A DNA stretch of 64,000 bases, taken from contig NW_022098050.1 in NCBI RefSeq assembly GCF_002288925.2, positions 2,216,725 to 2,280,724 of the forward strand, in the 5' to 3' direction. How positions within the stretch are numbered: position 1 is the stretch's first letter; each line of letters starts with the position of its first letter. Shown piece by piece: positions 35,481 to 45,965 of the stretch. This DNA comes from Delphinapterus leucas. Taxonomy: Eukaryota > Chordata > Mammalia > Artiodactyla > Monodontidae. The notes under the pieces were generated by a model. That model made no database searches. It worked only from the letters and a program-made list of their open reading frames with translations, and was not told the origin of the DNA. A program made the position numbers and the translations under genes.

Positions 35481-36224
35481 GGGTATTCAGGATATTAGCA
35501 AGATTGTGAAATAGCAGTTGGGCAAAGGAGGTGCAAAACTATCCTTCCAAACTCAGGACATAGAAGCTGTTTCAAAGCCGCTACTGGTGAAGTCTTGTGG
35601 AAAAGTTAGGTGCTGAACTATGGCAGTGTCAGTGAGAATAGAAAGAAAAGGAAAGAAAGGTGGGGAGAGGGGGATACACACATACTCAAGAGATAACTGG
35701 ATTAACTAATGGATATATAACATAAAAAGAAATGAAAATACCTGCAAAATAATGTAAATTTATTCTGAATAAATCAAGCAAGGCTATTTTGGAAACTGCA
35801 GCAACCCTTTATATTGTTCCCTAAAACACTTTACGACAAAAATGAACACACACATCAAAATATTGACTGTTTTCACTTGAAAATTTAACCTGTTTTTCTA
35901 TTTATGCATGTCGTCTTTTGTGTCTCAAAGTATTTTGTTTTATTTGTGTATAGACTTTTAGGTATTTATGGGTTTTGCTTACTAATGTTGATATGAGGGA
36001 AATTTATTGATTTATTTTAATATTTTTATTTTTATACTGAGTTCTCTAATTAGTCCTAATTGTTTTTCAGTTAGTATTTCATATTTTTTCAGGCAGTCCT
36101 CTTTCCAAGACTCATATACTTCTTATTTTTCTTGACACGTCATTAGCTAGAACTTTTAAAGTAATATTAAATAATAGCCATAAGATCTGGTTACTTATTT
36201 TTAACTTAGTCTTTTACTATTAAA
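35481..36224. other. No recognised feature (AT-rich)
   Basis: AT-rich DNA without repeat or gene that I recognise. Confidence 0.5.
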
Positions 36225-37010
36225 TAGGATTTTTTGAGGCATAATTGACATATAACATTGTGTAAGTTTAAGGTGTGCAAAAAGTTGATTTGATAAACTT
36301 ATGTATTGCAAAATGTTTACCACCATAGCCTTAGCTAACACCTGTCTCATGTCACATAATTACCAATATTTTTTTTGGTGGTGGTAACATTTAAAGCCTA
36401 CTCCTCTCTTAGCAACTTTCCAGAACAAAATACAGTATCATTAACTATAGTCACCATGCTGTACATCCAGAACTTATTCATCCTATAATTGGAGGTTTGT
36501 ACAGTTTGACCAACATCTGCCCACCCCCAGCCCCTGATAACCATCATTCTAGTCAATGATCAATTTTACATTCCAATATTAAAATACATATTAAAGCTCC
36601 AGTAATTTTTGTAAAGGTATTATTTTTGTAGGGATGGACAGACACATCAGATACAACTATGGAGCAGAATAATGAGTACACAAGTTTAAATACAAATGTA
36701 GCAATTTAAAATATTTATTTCAAATAGTGGCCCCCAAAAAGGTTTATTTTTCGAATTACATTTGGGAAAGTTTTATCATTTGAAAAGAAAGAAGTTGGAT
36801 CCTTACTGTGTAGCATACACCAAAATTAACATTAGGCGGATTAAAGATATAAATATAAAATTGAAATTTTACTAGAGAAAACTTTAGATGAATATTTATG
36901 TGACATTGGGGTGGAAAATGCTTTTAAAAATATAACCATAAAGGAAGAAAGCCATACTGGAAAAAGACCAATGGATTTAACTATATCATAAGCATTAAAG
37001 GTTGTCATTA
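36225..37010 (-). mobile_element. Old L1M with inverted 5' part
   Basis: 36225-36560 is the antisense L1M 3'UTR ('gaggcataattgacatataa', 'tatagtcaccatgctgtaca', 'cccctgataaccatcattc'). From about 36575 to 37010 the sequence is sense L1 ORF2 ('ttaaagctccagtaatt', 'gatggacagacacatcagat', 'aaaaagaccaatggattt'). The opposite orientations with the upstream part outermost again fit twin priming, but I could not find a convincing target-site duplication in this older copy. Confidence 0.7.
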
Positions 37011-39642
37011 AATATTTGAATTACTAATATTAAATCCAAGAATGCCAACAGTCCATGGTGGAAATTCTAATCTTAACTGTAATATACCTGTCATATTTAG
37101 ATGGTAGTTGTTTTTGTTTGTTTGTTTTAACAATTCAAAATGTGGCTCCTTTTTCTGCCTTTGATTGCTTTCTGTAGAAATTCCCCCAGATGCCAGGCCA
37201 AATTTCTCACCCAGACTCTGGAACTCGAGTCGCCTATCCAACAGGGCATTGATGCCGCGAAGTTGGCATCACCTCTCTTATTAGCTTCAAGAAGACTTGA
37301 GACAGAAGCCGTCAACCCTTCATCTTTGGCATCTAGGTGGCTGTGAAACATATCACAATTTAGTCAAAAGAGATAATCTTGTCTGGTTATATTTGAAGAA
37401 AATCATATTTAAAGAATGCATACTCTTTTCCTTTCCTTTTTTTACACAGTTGTTCACAAACACAGGAAAGATTGTTAACTTCTTATACTGTTTCCACTTG
37501 TAAATTAAAGAAGAAATTCTGCAGAAATTGAGAAAGAGAGCAAAGACACTGATTTTCTGAAATAAAATATTTAAGGATCTGCAGCCAATAATAATTTTAT
37601 TCCCAAAAGCAGAGCAATTGAAGCCATTTCCAGCCATCAGTACACAAATAGAAAGCAAAATCTTATAATTCTCTTGTGTTTAAAGACAATAGTTATTTAA
37701 AACAATTTGTTTTAACTCTAGAGTTTCTTAAATCTCTTAATTACTGCTAGAAAATATTGTCAAATTGTATGCAAACTTCAGCATATTAAATTTTGGAGTC
37801 CATGTAGGTAACAATCATTTATTTATTTATTTTTTAATCTTTGAGTAAGCATTGGGAATTAATGATTCCCCTAGTTTTCTTACCTGCAAAAAAATGTGAA
37901 CTCTCTTACCTACTCCACCAGAGTTTGATTAAAGACATACATATGACAGTGGACCAAACTATATCATAGTATGTCAATTTTCTATGAGATGTTAATAAGT
38001 ATTCCTTGGTAAATAGTTCTATGGTTGAACAATTTGGGGAAAAACTGGAATCATTGTAGGTAAATTTAATAAATGCCTGCAGGATTTCTCAGACCTTTTA
38101 ATTTGCTAAAATGTATTTTGATGCTCTAAGGGATGTTCATAGCATCCAGCATGTCCTGCAAGCATTTTGCACACAGTATATATTGATATCTTTTGAGAAA
38201 GTTGCACTATGTTGAATATAATTTGGAAACTGCTACTGCAAAGCCATATAGAATATCCAGTATGAAAAGCTGTACATCATGTTGTAGTAGCTGTTGCTAT
38301 TAATTCATCTAAATGCTATTTATTGAGGACATTCCCTTGAAGAAGCCATGCTGGATGGCTTTGTAACTAGAAATCTGTTCTACTTCAGCTTTATACTGTG
38401 GCTTAGATCCAGTGCTTCATGTATGAACACAAATAAATATGACCAGGTCAAGTAATTCCATGCCATCTAAGAGAGGGTATTTCAGGTTTGATTATTTAAT
38501 TTAAAAGGCAGCTCACTGGTCTTACCTCCTTTTAACCATTGTGCATGTGGTTAATAAGTGAAGTATGAATTCCTTTCAATGTTTTTCATATTAATATGTT
38601 TTATCACCACTTTTAAAATTTTTTGTGGGAAAGGCTAGTCCCTAGACAAGGATTAACACAGGAGTTTTCTATTGCTTAACTTGTTTCTAATTTCTTACGA
38701 GTTTCTTTTATGCATTTTCCTGTGCTAAAAATACAATCATATACAAATTTATAACATATAATCCCCTTCTATATTATGGGAATCAATTTACCTCTGAATG
38801 AGATAGTAACTACTTCATAGAAATCACTATGTTTTTTAAAGTATGTTTTACATGTGTTCAAAATGAAGGATAATATTCATGTTATAATAGTTTGGTACAT
38901 TGTGTACAAGGAAGAGTAGTGTACAAACTAGCTTGAAGATGGTATGCCTTGAGGGTTGTGGGATAGAAAGGCATAGTCTTTCTAATACAAGAATGTACAT
39001 CAGAGGTGTGAACTAGAAATTATAGCTCTGCCTTATTGGGACATAACACGAGCTCAAGTGACCCCTGCTCTCCTTGTTCATCTATCTCTGACACTTCCCA
39101 TTAAGAAGACACGATTGGGTAGCTTTTCCGTGATCCAATATGAAACATCTCTGATAAACAAGGTTGCAGATCAAGGTATCTCAGAAAGGCAGTCGGCCTC
39201 CTAGTGCCCTGACTTCCCTTTGGCTTGTGCACAAATTCATCCCAGGCCCAGTTAGTGGAGGGCAGCCCCTAGGATAGTTTCTCTCTGTTCACATTCCACA
39301 AGATCCAGGCAGAGCTGCTCTGTAAAAAAGATGTTCACATGGTGCCTTTTTTTTCTTAGAGGGGCAATGTTTTAAATACTTGGAGACTTCACGGCATGTC
39401 AGGTACACAGATTTGAAGTAATACAGGTGAGAGGTTCTTGTGACAATTTATGGAAAGTAACATTTTAATCTAGAGCTCTATGTTTGTGGGCAGCATGAGA
39501 CAAGTCTAGATGAAAACCTGTTCACTTTTATATATATACTCTGTAGATTTTGTAATGTGCTGAGTGTGTCCTCATAAATGTAGTTAAATAGCTGCAATTA
39601 GAAAACATGTTCTGGATGAGTGTCACAATTAAATGGTAAACT
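37011..39642. other. No recognised gene; mostly single-copy DNA
   Basis: A slightly GC-richer island with CpGs at 37180-37345 is open on both strands (minus 37127-37351, plus 37140-37346) but has no recognisable domain. The rest is AT-rich. 38270-38480 and 38990-39320 look single-copy, with no repeat that I recognise. Confidence 0.45.
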
Positions 39643-39746
39643 ACATATATTGGTATTTATTTATTTATTTTTAAACATCTTTATTGGAGTATAATTGCTT
39701 TGCAATGGTGGGTTAGTTTCTGCTTTATAACATATATTGGTATTTA
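39643..39746 (-). mobile_element. Ultra-short (about 70 bp) L1 insertion with perfect duplication
   Basis: Only the last bases of L1, in antisense: a T-rich tail, aacatctttattggagtata, and the tgggttagtttctgcttta block, at 39660-39729. The flanks are a perfect 17-bp duplication, acatatattggtattta (39643-39659 and 39730-39746). Confidence 0.95.
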
Positions 39747-40073
39747 AAGTTGGTACAGATAGTAATAGAACTTTATAAAATGCATGTATGAAATAAACAT
39801 ATATTTGTCTTTAAATTAATGGTTCTCAACACTATTTTATTCCTCAACACAATACCCATGATCCAGCACATTCCTATCAGTAATACTTTCTCTACAAACT
39901 GTGCTTCTGGAATGAGGGCCATTGGCACCAATCTTTGTGGGGGGTGGGGGGGAAATGGAGTTTGAAAACATGTTGTTGAAGATTTTTCCAAGTGGAGTTG
40001 ACTTATCTGGCATAATCAAGACAAATGTTATTAGGCTAAAGCAGGTACCATAAAAATAGATTATACACTTGAT
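39747..40073. other. No recognised feature
   Basis: Short AT-rich spacer between two L1 insertions. Minus-strand frames of 60-72 codons look like chance. Confidence 0.5.
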
Positions 40074-41355
40074 ATAAACATTTTTTAACGTCTTTATTGG
40101 AGTATAATTGCTTTACAATGGTGTGTCAGTTTCTGCTTTATAACAAAGTGAATCAGTTATAGATATACATATATCCCCATATCCCCTCCCTCTTGCGTCT
40201 CCCTCCCTCCCACCCTCCCTATCCCACCCCTCTAGGTGGTGCCAAAGCACTGAGCTGATCCCCTGTGCTATGTGGATGATTCCCACTAGCTAGCTATTTT
40301 ACGTTTGGTAGTGTATATATGTCCATGCCACTCTCTCACTTCATCCCAGCTTACCCTTCCCCCTCCCCACATCCTCAAGTCCATTCTCTAGAAGGTCTGC
40401 GTCTTTATTCCCGTCCTGCCCCTAGGTTCTTCAGAAACTTTTTTCTTTTTTTAGATTCCATATATATGTGTTAGCATACGGTATTTGTTTTTCTCTCTCT
40501 GACTTACTTCACTCTGTATGACAGACTCTAGGTCCATCCACCTCACTACAAATAACTCAGTTTCATTTCTTTTTATGGCTGAGTAATATTCCATTGTATA
40601 TATGTACCACATCTTCTTTATCCATTCATCTGTCAATGGACACTTAGGTTGCTTCCATGTCCTGGCTGTTGTAAATAGAGCTGCTATGAACATTGTGGTA
40701 CATGACTCTTTTTGAATTATGGTTTTCTCAGGGTATATGCCTAGGAGTGGGATTGCTGGGTCATATGGTAGTTCTATTTGTAGTTTTTTAAGGAACCTCC
40801 ATACTGTTCTCCATAGTGGCTGTATCAATTTACATTCCCACCAACAGTGCAAGAGGGTTCCCTTTTCTCCACAACCTCTCCAGCGTTTTTGTTTGTAGAT
40901 TTTTTGATGATGGCCATTCTGACTGGTGTGAGATGATATCTCATTTTAGTTTTGATTTGCATTTCTCTAATGATTAGTGATGTTGAGCATTCTTTCATGT
41001 GTTTGTTGGCAATCTGTATGTCTTCTTTGGAGAAATGTCTATTTAGGTCTTAAACACAAAAGACCCCCAGTAGCCAAAGCAATCTTGAGAAAGAAAAACG
41101 GAGCTGGAGGAATCAGGCTCCCTGACTTCAGACTATACTACAAAGCTACAGTAATCAAGACAGTATGGTACTGGCACAGCAACAGAAATATAGGTCAATG
41201 GAACAGGATAGAAAGCCCAGAGAGAAACCCACGCACATATGGTCACCTTGTTTTTGATAAAGGAGGCAAGAATATACAATGGAGAAAAGACAGCCTCTTC
41301 AATAGGTGGTGCTGGGGAAACTGCACAGTTACATGTAAAAGAAATAAACATTTTT
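40074..41355 (-). mobile_element. Young L1 with twin-priming 5' inversion
   Basis: 40086-41049 is antisense L1 3'UTR plus the ORF2 C terminus. At 41050 the orientation flips and 41050-41343 is sense ORF2 from further upstream ([20 protein letters not shown]). A 12-bp duplication, ataaacattttt, flanks the whole unit (40074-40085 and 41344-41355). Roughly half a kilobase of ORF2 between the two parts is missing, as is common at twin-priming junctions. Confidence 0.9.
40451..40852 (-). pseudogene. L1 ORF2p C-terminal cysteine-rich segment
   Basis: An uninterrupted frame of 133 codons ending at the native ORF2 stop. It starts at the family's [20 protein letters not shown] block, passes [15 protein letters not shown] and WIKKMWYIYTMEYYSAIKRN, and ends KNKYRMLTHIYGI. 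It is the C-terminal nucleic-acid-binding end of ORF2p. The element is truncated and inverted upstream, so this is a relic, though little decayed. Confidence 0.88.
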
Positions 41356-41684
41356 AAAAATAAAAATACAAGTACATTCATTTATTAATCTTTTCAAGTA
41401 GTGCCAGACCTTTTCCTTAAATATCGGTTTCCTTATTTGAAATCTAAGTCTTTTTGGCAATAACTCTGTTCTTAATGCATCATCTACCATTTCCAGTTTC
41501 AGTTTCTTTAAAAGGGAGTAAAACATAAATGTAATTGTGAAGCAGTATGACTACAGAATCCTCCTGTATTTTTTATTTGCCCCCATCTTTAAGAGTTGAT
41601 TCATCCACACCTAATTTAACAGGACTTTGTTTTAGTGACCTTTGGGTTTTTTGTGGTCAGATGATGAGGGACATTTTTAATTCT
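41356..41684. other. No recognised feature
   Basis: About 330 bases of AT-rich DNA between two L1 remnants. Confidence 0.5.
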
Positions 41685-42222
41685 TTAACAACCCTTTATT
41701 GAGGCATGGTTGATATGTAAAAAGTTGTAAATATTTAACGTATATACAATTTGACGAGTTTGGGGATAAATACACACTTGTAAAACCTTCACAACTGTCA
41801 AGACCATAAATAAATCTATGGCCTCCTGAAGTTTCCTCCCGCCCATATCATTATTTTTTTGGTGTGTGGTAAAAATACTTAACATGAGATCTATCCTCTT
41901 AGTAATGTGATCCAGCAATCCCACTTGTGGGTATTTATGCAAAATTTAAATCAGAGTTTTGAAGAGATACCTGCATTCTCATGTTCCTTGCAGAAGTATT
42001 CACAATAGCCAAGACGTGGAAAAAATGTAAATGTCCATCGACAGATGAATGGATAAAGAAAATGTAGTATATACATACCGTGGATTGTTATACAGCGTTA
42101 AGAAAGAAGGAAATCCTGTTATTTGCAACAACATGGATGGACCTGTAGTACATTATGCTAAGTGAAATAAGCCAGATGCAGAATGACAACTGCTGTATGA
42201 TTTCACTCATATGTAGAGACTC
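41685..42222 (-). mobile_element. Old L1M with inverted 5' part
   Basis: 41685-41905 is antisense L1M 3'UTR ('accctttattgaggcatggt', 'acaatttgacgagtttggg'). From 41906 to 42222 the sequence is sense L1: 'tgatccagcaatcccacttg', 'cacaatagccaagacgtgg', 'gatgaatggataaagaaa', 'agtgaaataagccagatgc'. It is a second old inverted L1. No clear target-site duplication was found. Confidence 0.75.
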
Positions 42223-42609
42223 CAGCCTTTCAAAATTTTCAACTTAGTTTTTATAGAAACAACCTTTTTATTTTGCACTCACATTTGATCCCTTTGCATA
42301 ATTTGTAATTTCATAATTACATTATATAGTAAACTAGCAAACATAGGTTCTAGAACAAACACAGTAGACTTATTAAGTAGACTTAATAAGGAAGCATACA
42401 CTGTGTTGAGGGAACAGAAACGTCCTTTAATCCAAAAAGTCTATTATAAAAAAAAATTCCTGATCTCAAAATCTCCTTCCAAGAGTTCATGATAAGTCCT
42501 TCCTAGTTCCTTGGCCTTTGCTCTACTTTTCTATTCACCTGCTTCCTTGATTGAGGTCAATACCATCTGTTAAATACAGTTTTAAAATCAGTCAGTACCA
42601 CGTGTTGAA
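42223..42609. other. No recognised feature
   Basis: AT-rich DNA between the L1 remnant and the Tigger-type element. No gene or repeat recognised. Confidence 0.45.
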
Positions 42610-42832
42610 TACAGTTGACCCTTGAACAACACAGATTTGAACTGTGTAGGTCCGCTTACATGCAGGGTTTTTCAGTAGTAAAAATTACAGTATTACATGA
42701 TCCACAGTTGATTGAATTTGTGCATAAGGGGGAGCCACGGATATGGAGGTCAGACTATAAGCTATATTCGGATTTTCATCTGTGCAGAGGGTCGGTGCCT
42801 CTAACTCCTGCATTGTTCAATGGTCAACTGTA
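42610..42832. mobile_element. Tigger/pogo-type non-autonomous DNA transposon (MER8-like)
   Basis: The 219-bp body (42612-42830) starts cagttgacccttgaacaa and ends with its near-complement ttgttcaatggtcaactg. A TA dinucleotide lies on each side, as pogo/Tigger elements duplicate TA. The inner text ('gaactgtgtaggtccgctta', 'ctgtgcagagggtcggtgc') matches the MER8/Tigger pattern I know. The 78-codon frame inside it is not a gene. Confidence 0.9.
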
Positions 42833-43304
42833 TTGCCATCTTCCTGAATGAATTGATTTCTTCTTCCTGTAAAAAATGGAATCTATGGATATTTTTAGCC
42901 CTCTGACATGTCTTATTTATTAAGGAGGAGGGTCACTTCTCGACTGCCCAGGAACTTATGAGCCTGACAAGACCAGGGAAGAAACTCACTTCAGTCTTGT
43001 TTCTCTGCTTTACCTCTTTTCTTGCCTAGTTTTTCAATGGTGTAAATTGCCCAATCTATCACAGAGTGTTTTCAGAGCCTGCCGCTCAACTTAAGCAGGA
43101 TGAGCTGTGAGCATCAACTTTAGCGGGGGCTCCAGAATTCATATAAACCTTATAGAAAAAAATTCTTGGGGGCAGTCTAATGGACACTGCTTCCAGACCA
43201 AATCAAGAGATGGAAGTTGCCAGGGCAAGCGTTCCTCAGGAGGCACCCTTCTGCAACACCCTGCATATTAACAGCCAAAGAATCAAGCCATAAATCCCCA
43301 TCCT
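42833..43304. other. No recognised feature
   Basis: No gene or repeat recognised here. Confidence 0.4.
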
Positions 43305-43465
43305 AATTGTACATCAAAATTAACTGTTGAGTTTTGAAAATACAGTAACCTGGGTCATCTCTCACAATCACCAAATCGGAATATTCCAGAGCAGGAGCCC
43401 AGATGAAGGAATTAGTTTTTAAAACATTACGGGCGATTACAATTTTCAGCCAAGTTTGAAAAGTC
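43305..43465 (+). repeat. Probable MER5-like hAT relic
   Basis: 'aattgtacatcaaaattaac', 'gaaggaattagtttttaaaa' and 'cagccaagtttgaaaag' follow the order of MER5A (catcagaatcacc ... tttctaacaagttccc ... cagccaggtttgag). It is strongly decayed. Confidence 0.5.
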
Positions 43466-43742
43466 GCTGGAATAAATATATGAAACATAGTTGTATTTTT
43501 GGAAAAGTGAGTTTCTAAATGATAAATGTTTTCCTTCTTACATATGGATGTGCCTTTTAGTTTGGAATTTCTTCTGCAACAGCAAATGAAGTCATTGCAG
43601 AAACTGAAAAACACACCTTCTGATGTAAATCTGTTTGGGAAAAAAAGGGGTTGGCTCAGTGAATGGGTGCCAGGCAGGCAGCCTGTCCTCCAAGGTTCTT
43701 TGCTGTTCCCTCTGAATCCAAAGGAGGGCTCTTGCTTGAAGC

Positions 43743-43925
43743 AGCTGCTTCTCAAAACATTAATGTGCATAAGGATCCCCTGGGATGGGTGGGAGAGGTT
43801 GTTAAATGTAGATGCTGACTCAGCAGATCTGAGGTGGGGCCCGAGAGTGTGCATTTCCAATGAGCTCCTTGGTGATGCTGCTGCTGCTGCTGGTTCAGGG
43901 ATCGCTCTGCGTAGCCAGAGTTTCA
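43743..43925 (+). repeat. MER5A-like hAT DNA transposon
   Basis: Clear match in order: 'cttctcaaaacattaatgtg', 'ataaggatcccctggga', 'gctgactcagcagatctg', 'aggtggggcccgagagtg', 'gcatttccaatgagctcc', 'ggtgatgctgctgctgctg'. The long overlapping frames here (43303-43974 minus, 43526-43981 plus) run through this repeat and are not genes. Confidence 0.85.
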
Positions 43926-43929
43926 GCAA

Positions 43930-45799
43930 CATTAATCCACCAGTTTTCAACAGCTGCATCTTCTTGGCATTCAAAACTTAGGTCTGTGTTCTCTGATATT
44001 TGTTTTCCGTTTACAACTGCTAAAAGTTATTTGCTACCATCCACGGATTATTTCTCTAAGAAATAAAAGAAAGAAGAAGAAAAGAAATGTAAACCCTTTA
44101 ATCACCTTAAATGGAGGTGGGATGTATTCACGCTAGACCATTAATGGTGTCAGCTCTTTGCATGTGAATACCGGGAACTGGGTCAGCTCTCTGTAATCCA
44201 GGAGATCAGATCAGCTACATTCCTAATAGAGCTAGCCACCCGCCATCCATCTCCCCTTCAGGCCCACGTCACTAAATGCCCGTGACTTATTTTTTTCAGG
44301 GTTATTTGTTAATTGCAGATGTTGTAGATGATTGATTAGTATGACTATACAAACATGGTGGACATCATGGGGGTGTTTTGCCTTTCTTTCAGTGTATTAT
44401 CATTGGTGCAGCATTTCTAGTGTGATAGGAATTTTTTCTTTTATAGTGAAGTATGAATTTTGGACTGAATTCTAATGCAGAGTGTATGAATCCTTCTTAG
44501 AGATAACTGTGTTCCCATGTTTCCTCAAAAAGCAAAAATATTTTAGTGAGTGTTGTCACTGTGTTTGTCTTCATGCAGCCCAGTGAATGTCTGCACCCTT
44601 GAGTATTGAGGAAAAACTCTCTTTCTTTTTTCACTTATAAAAAGGCCTATAATGCAGCAAAAATTGTAAACCTTTTTCAAATCCTAATCCACTGGGGAGA
44701 ATTTACTCTCGTCTTCATTACTTCTGTCTGCTATTCTTCATTTGCATGTAGATGACAGCCTTCATTTCTCAACATTTGCTAGGCTCTACTCACGCTAGGC
44801 AGTATGCTGTGTCCGTGAATACAGCCTTAAAGGCCTGAGCTTTCTCACCCTGCCCCTAAGGGGCTTGCAGTCCATTTGGTCTCAATTTACACAAGAAGCC
44901 GAGCAGAAAATTATCCAGTTAAAAGTTGATAATATGTGTATATTTTAAAATACTTTGAAGATTCATTGTCACTTTTGTCTTCACGCACATTTCTGGGAAC
45001 AAAAGAGAAGAAAGAAACAGTATAGGTTAGGCAATAAATAAGAGAGATTGTGCTGAAGGAGAAGATTAACTACACTGGGATAGAGGTGCTGGGAATTGTA
45101 ATAAACCACACACTGTATCAGTGCTTCCCTCCTTCTTCAAACATTTACTGAGCACCTACTAGGTTCAGCCAAAAAGATCATAGTTTTATGACAACAGTAT
45201 GTTCCAGGTACGGTATCAAAATGTTGTCTCCGTGAGCAGTTTACGTAAACACTGAGATTCTGTTCCCTCATTTATAAGAATAGATAATAATATCCACCCT
45301 GTCCAAAGGCAATGAGCTGAAAAGTGATTTCTGGTTTTCTGTCTATGAAATAATCTCTAAGAAGTAGAGAGAAGGGAGATGGGAAAAACTATGAGCTGGA
45401 GCTTAAAGTGACTTTCTGGGATAGTCTCAAAAGTAAACCCGACCTGCAGTGTCTCTCATTGAATGTCCAATTCCCCCCCTCGCACCCACCCCCCAAGCAG
45501 GTATCAATTTTCCTTTTACCGGTTAACCAGTAATAGCTGGAACTAAGAACATAGACCCACATGGCCATTTCTACCATGAGCAAAAAAACTATATTTAGAT
45601 GTTTCAGCTTGTTCTCACTCCATAAAAACCCAGTGGGTTTGGGGTCTAAGGCCATATAGAACTTGGTGTCACACCATTGCCTCTCCACTTGATCCTGCAG
45701 GAAGACAACTACCAATGATGCACATAAGGTTTTTGACTGTGACTAGGCTCCGTTCTCTAATTCCCATTGGAACTTCCATTGTAAGAATGACTCTTGTCA
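43930..45799. other. No certain gene; single-copy-looking DNA
   Basis: 44090-44350 looks single-copy and somewhat GC-richer, without open frames. A minus-strand frame of 108 codons (45389-45715) has a plausible splice acceptor (ttgtcttcctgcag) in front of it but no recognisable domain; see findings. 45120-45180 may hold a decayed MIR or L2 fragment. Confidence 0.4.
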
Positions 45800-45965
45800 T
45801 ATTGACTCTGAGGCCAAACATAAATGTGTTCAGTGACTCTGTAACTTTAGGCAAGATTCCTAAACTTTCTTTTCTCAGATTCTCATTTATAACATGTGCA
45901 TAGAACTGTTTCAGGACTTAATGAGCTCATGTACACATAGTGCCTAGTAAAGTGACCAGGACATT
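45800..45965 (+). repeat. MIR SINE fragment
   Basis: 'tgactctgtaactttaggca', 'ttctcagattctcatttat', 'gaactgtttcaggacttaat', 'acacatagtgcctagtaaag' follow MIR order. Confidence 0.7.

Noticed and set aside
43303..43981. Overlapping 223-codon minus and 151-codon plus open frames
   Set aside because: Both run through two MER5-like repeats and non-coding DNA. Their translation has no domain, and the Ala-rich stretch comes from the ctg repeat of MER5A.
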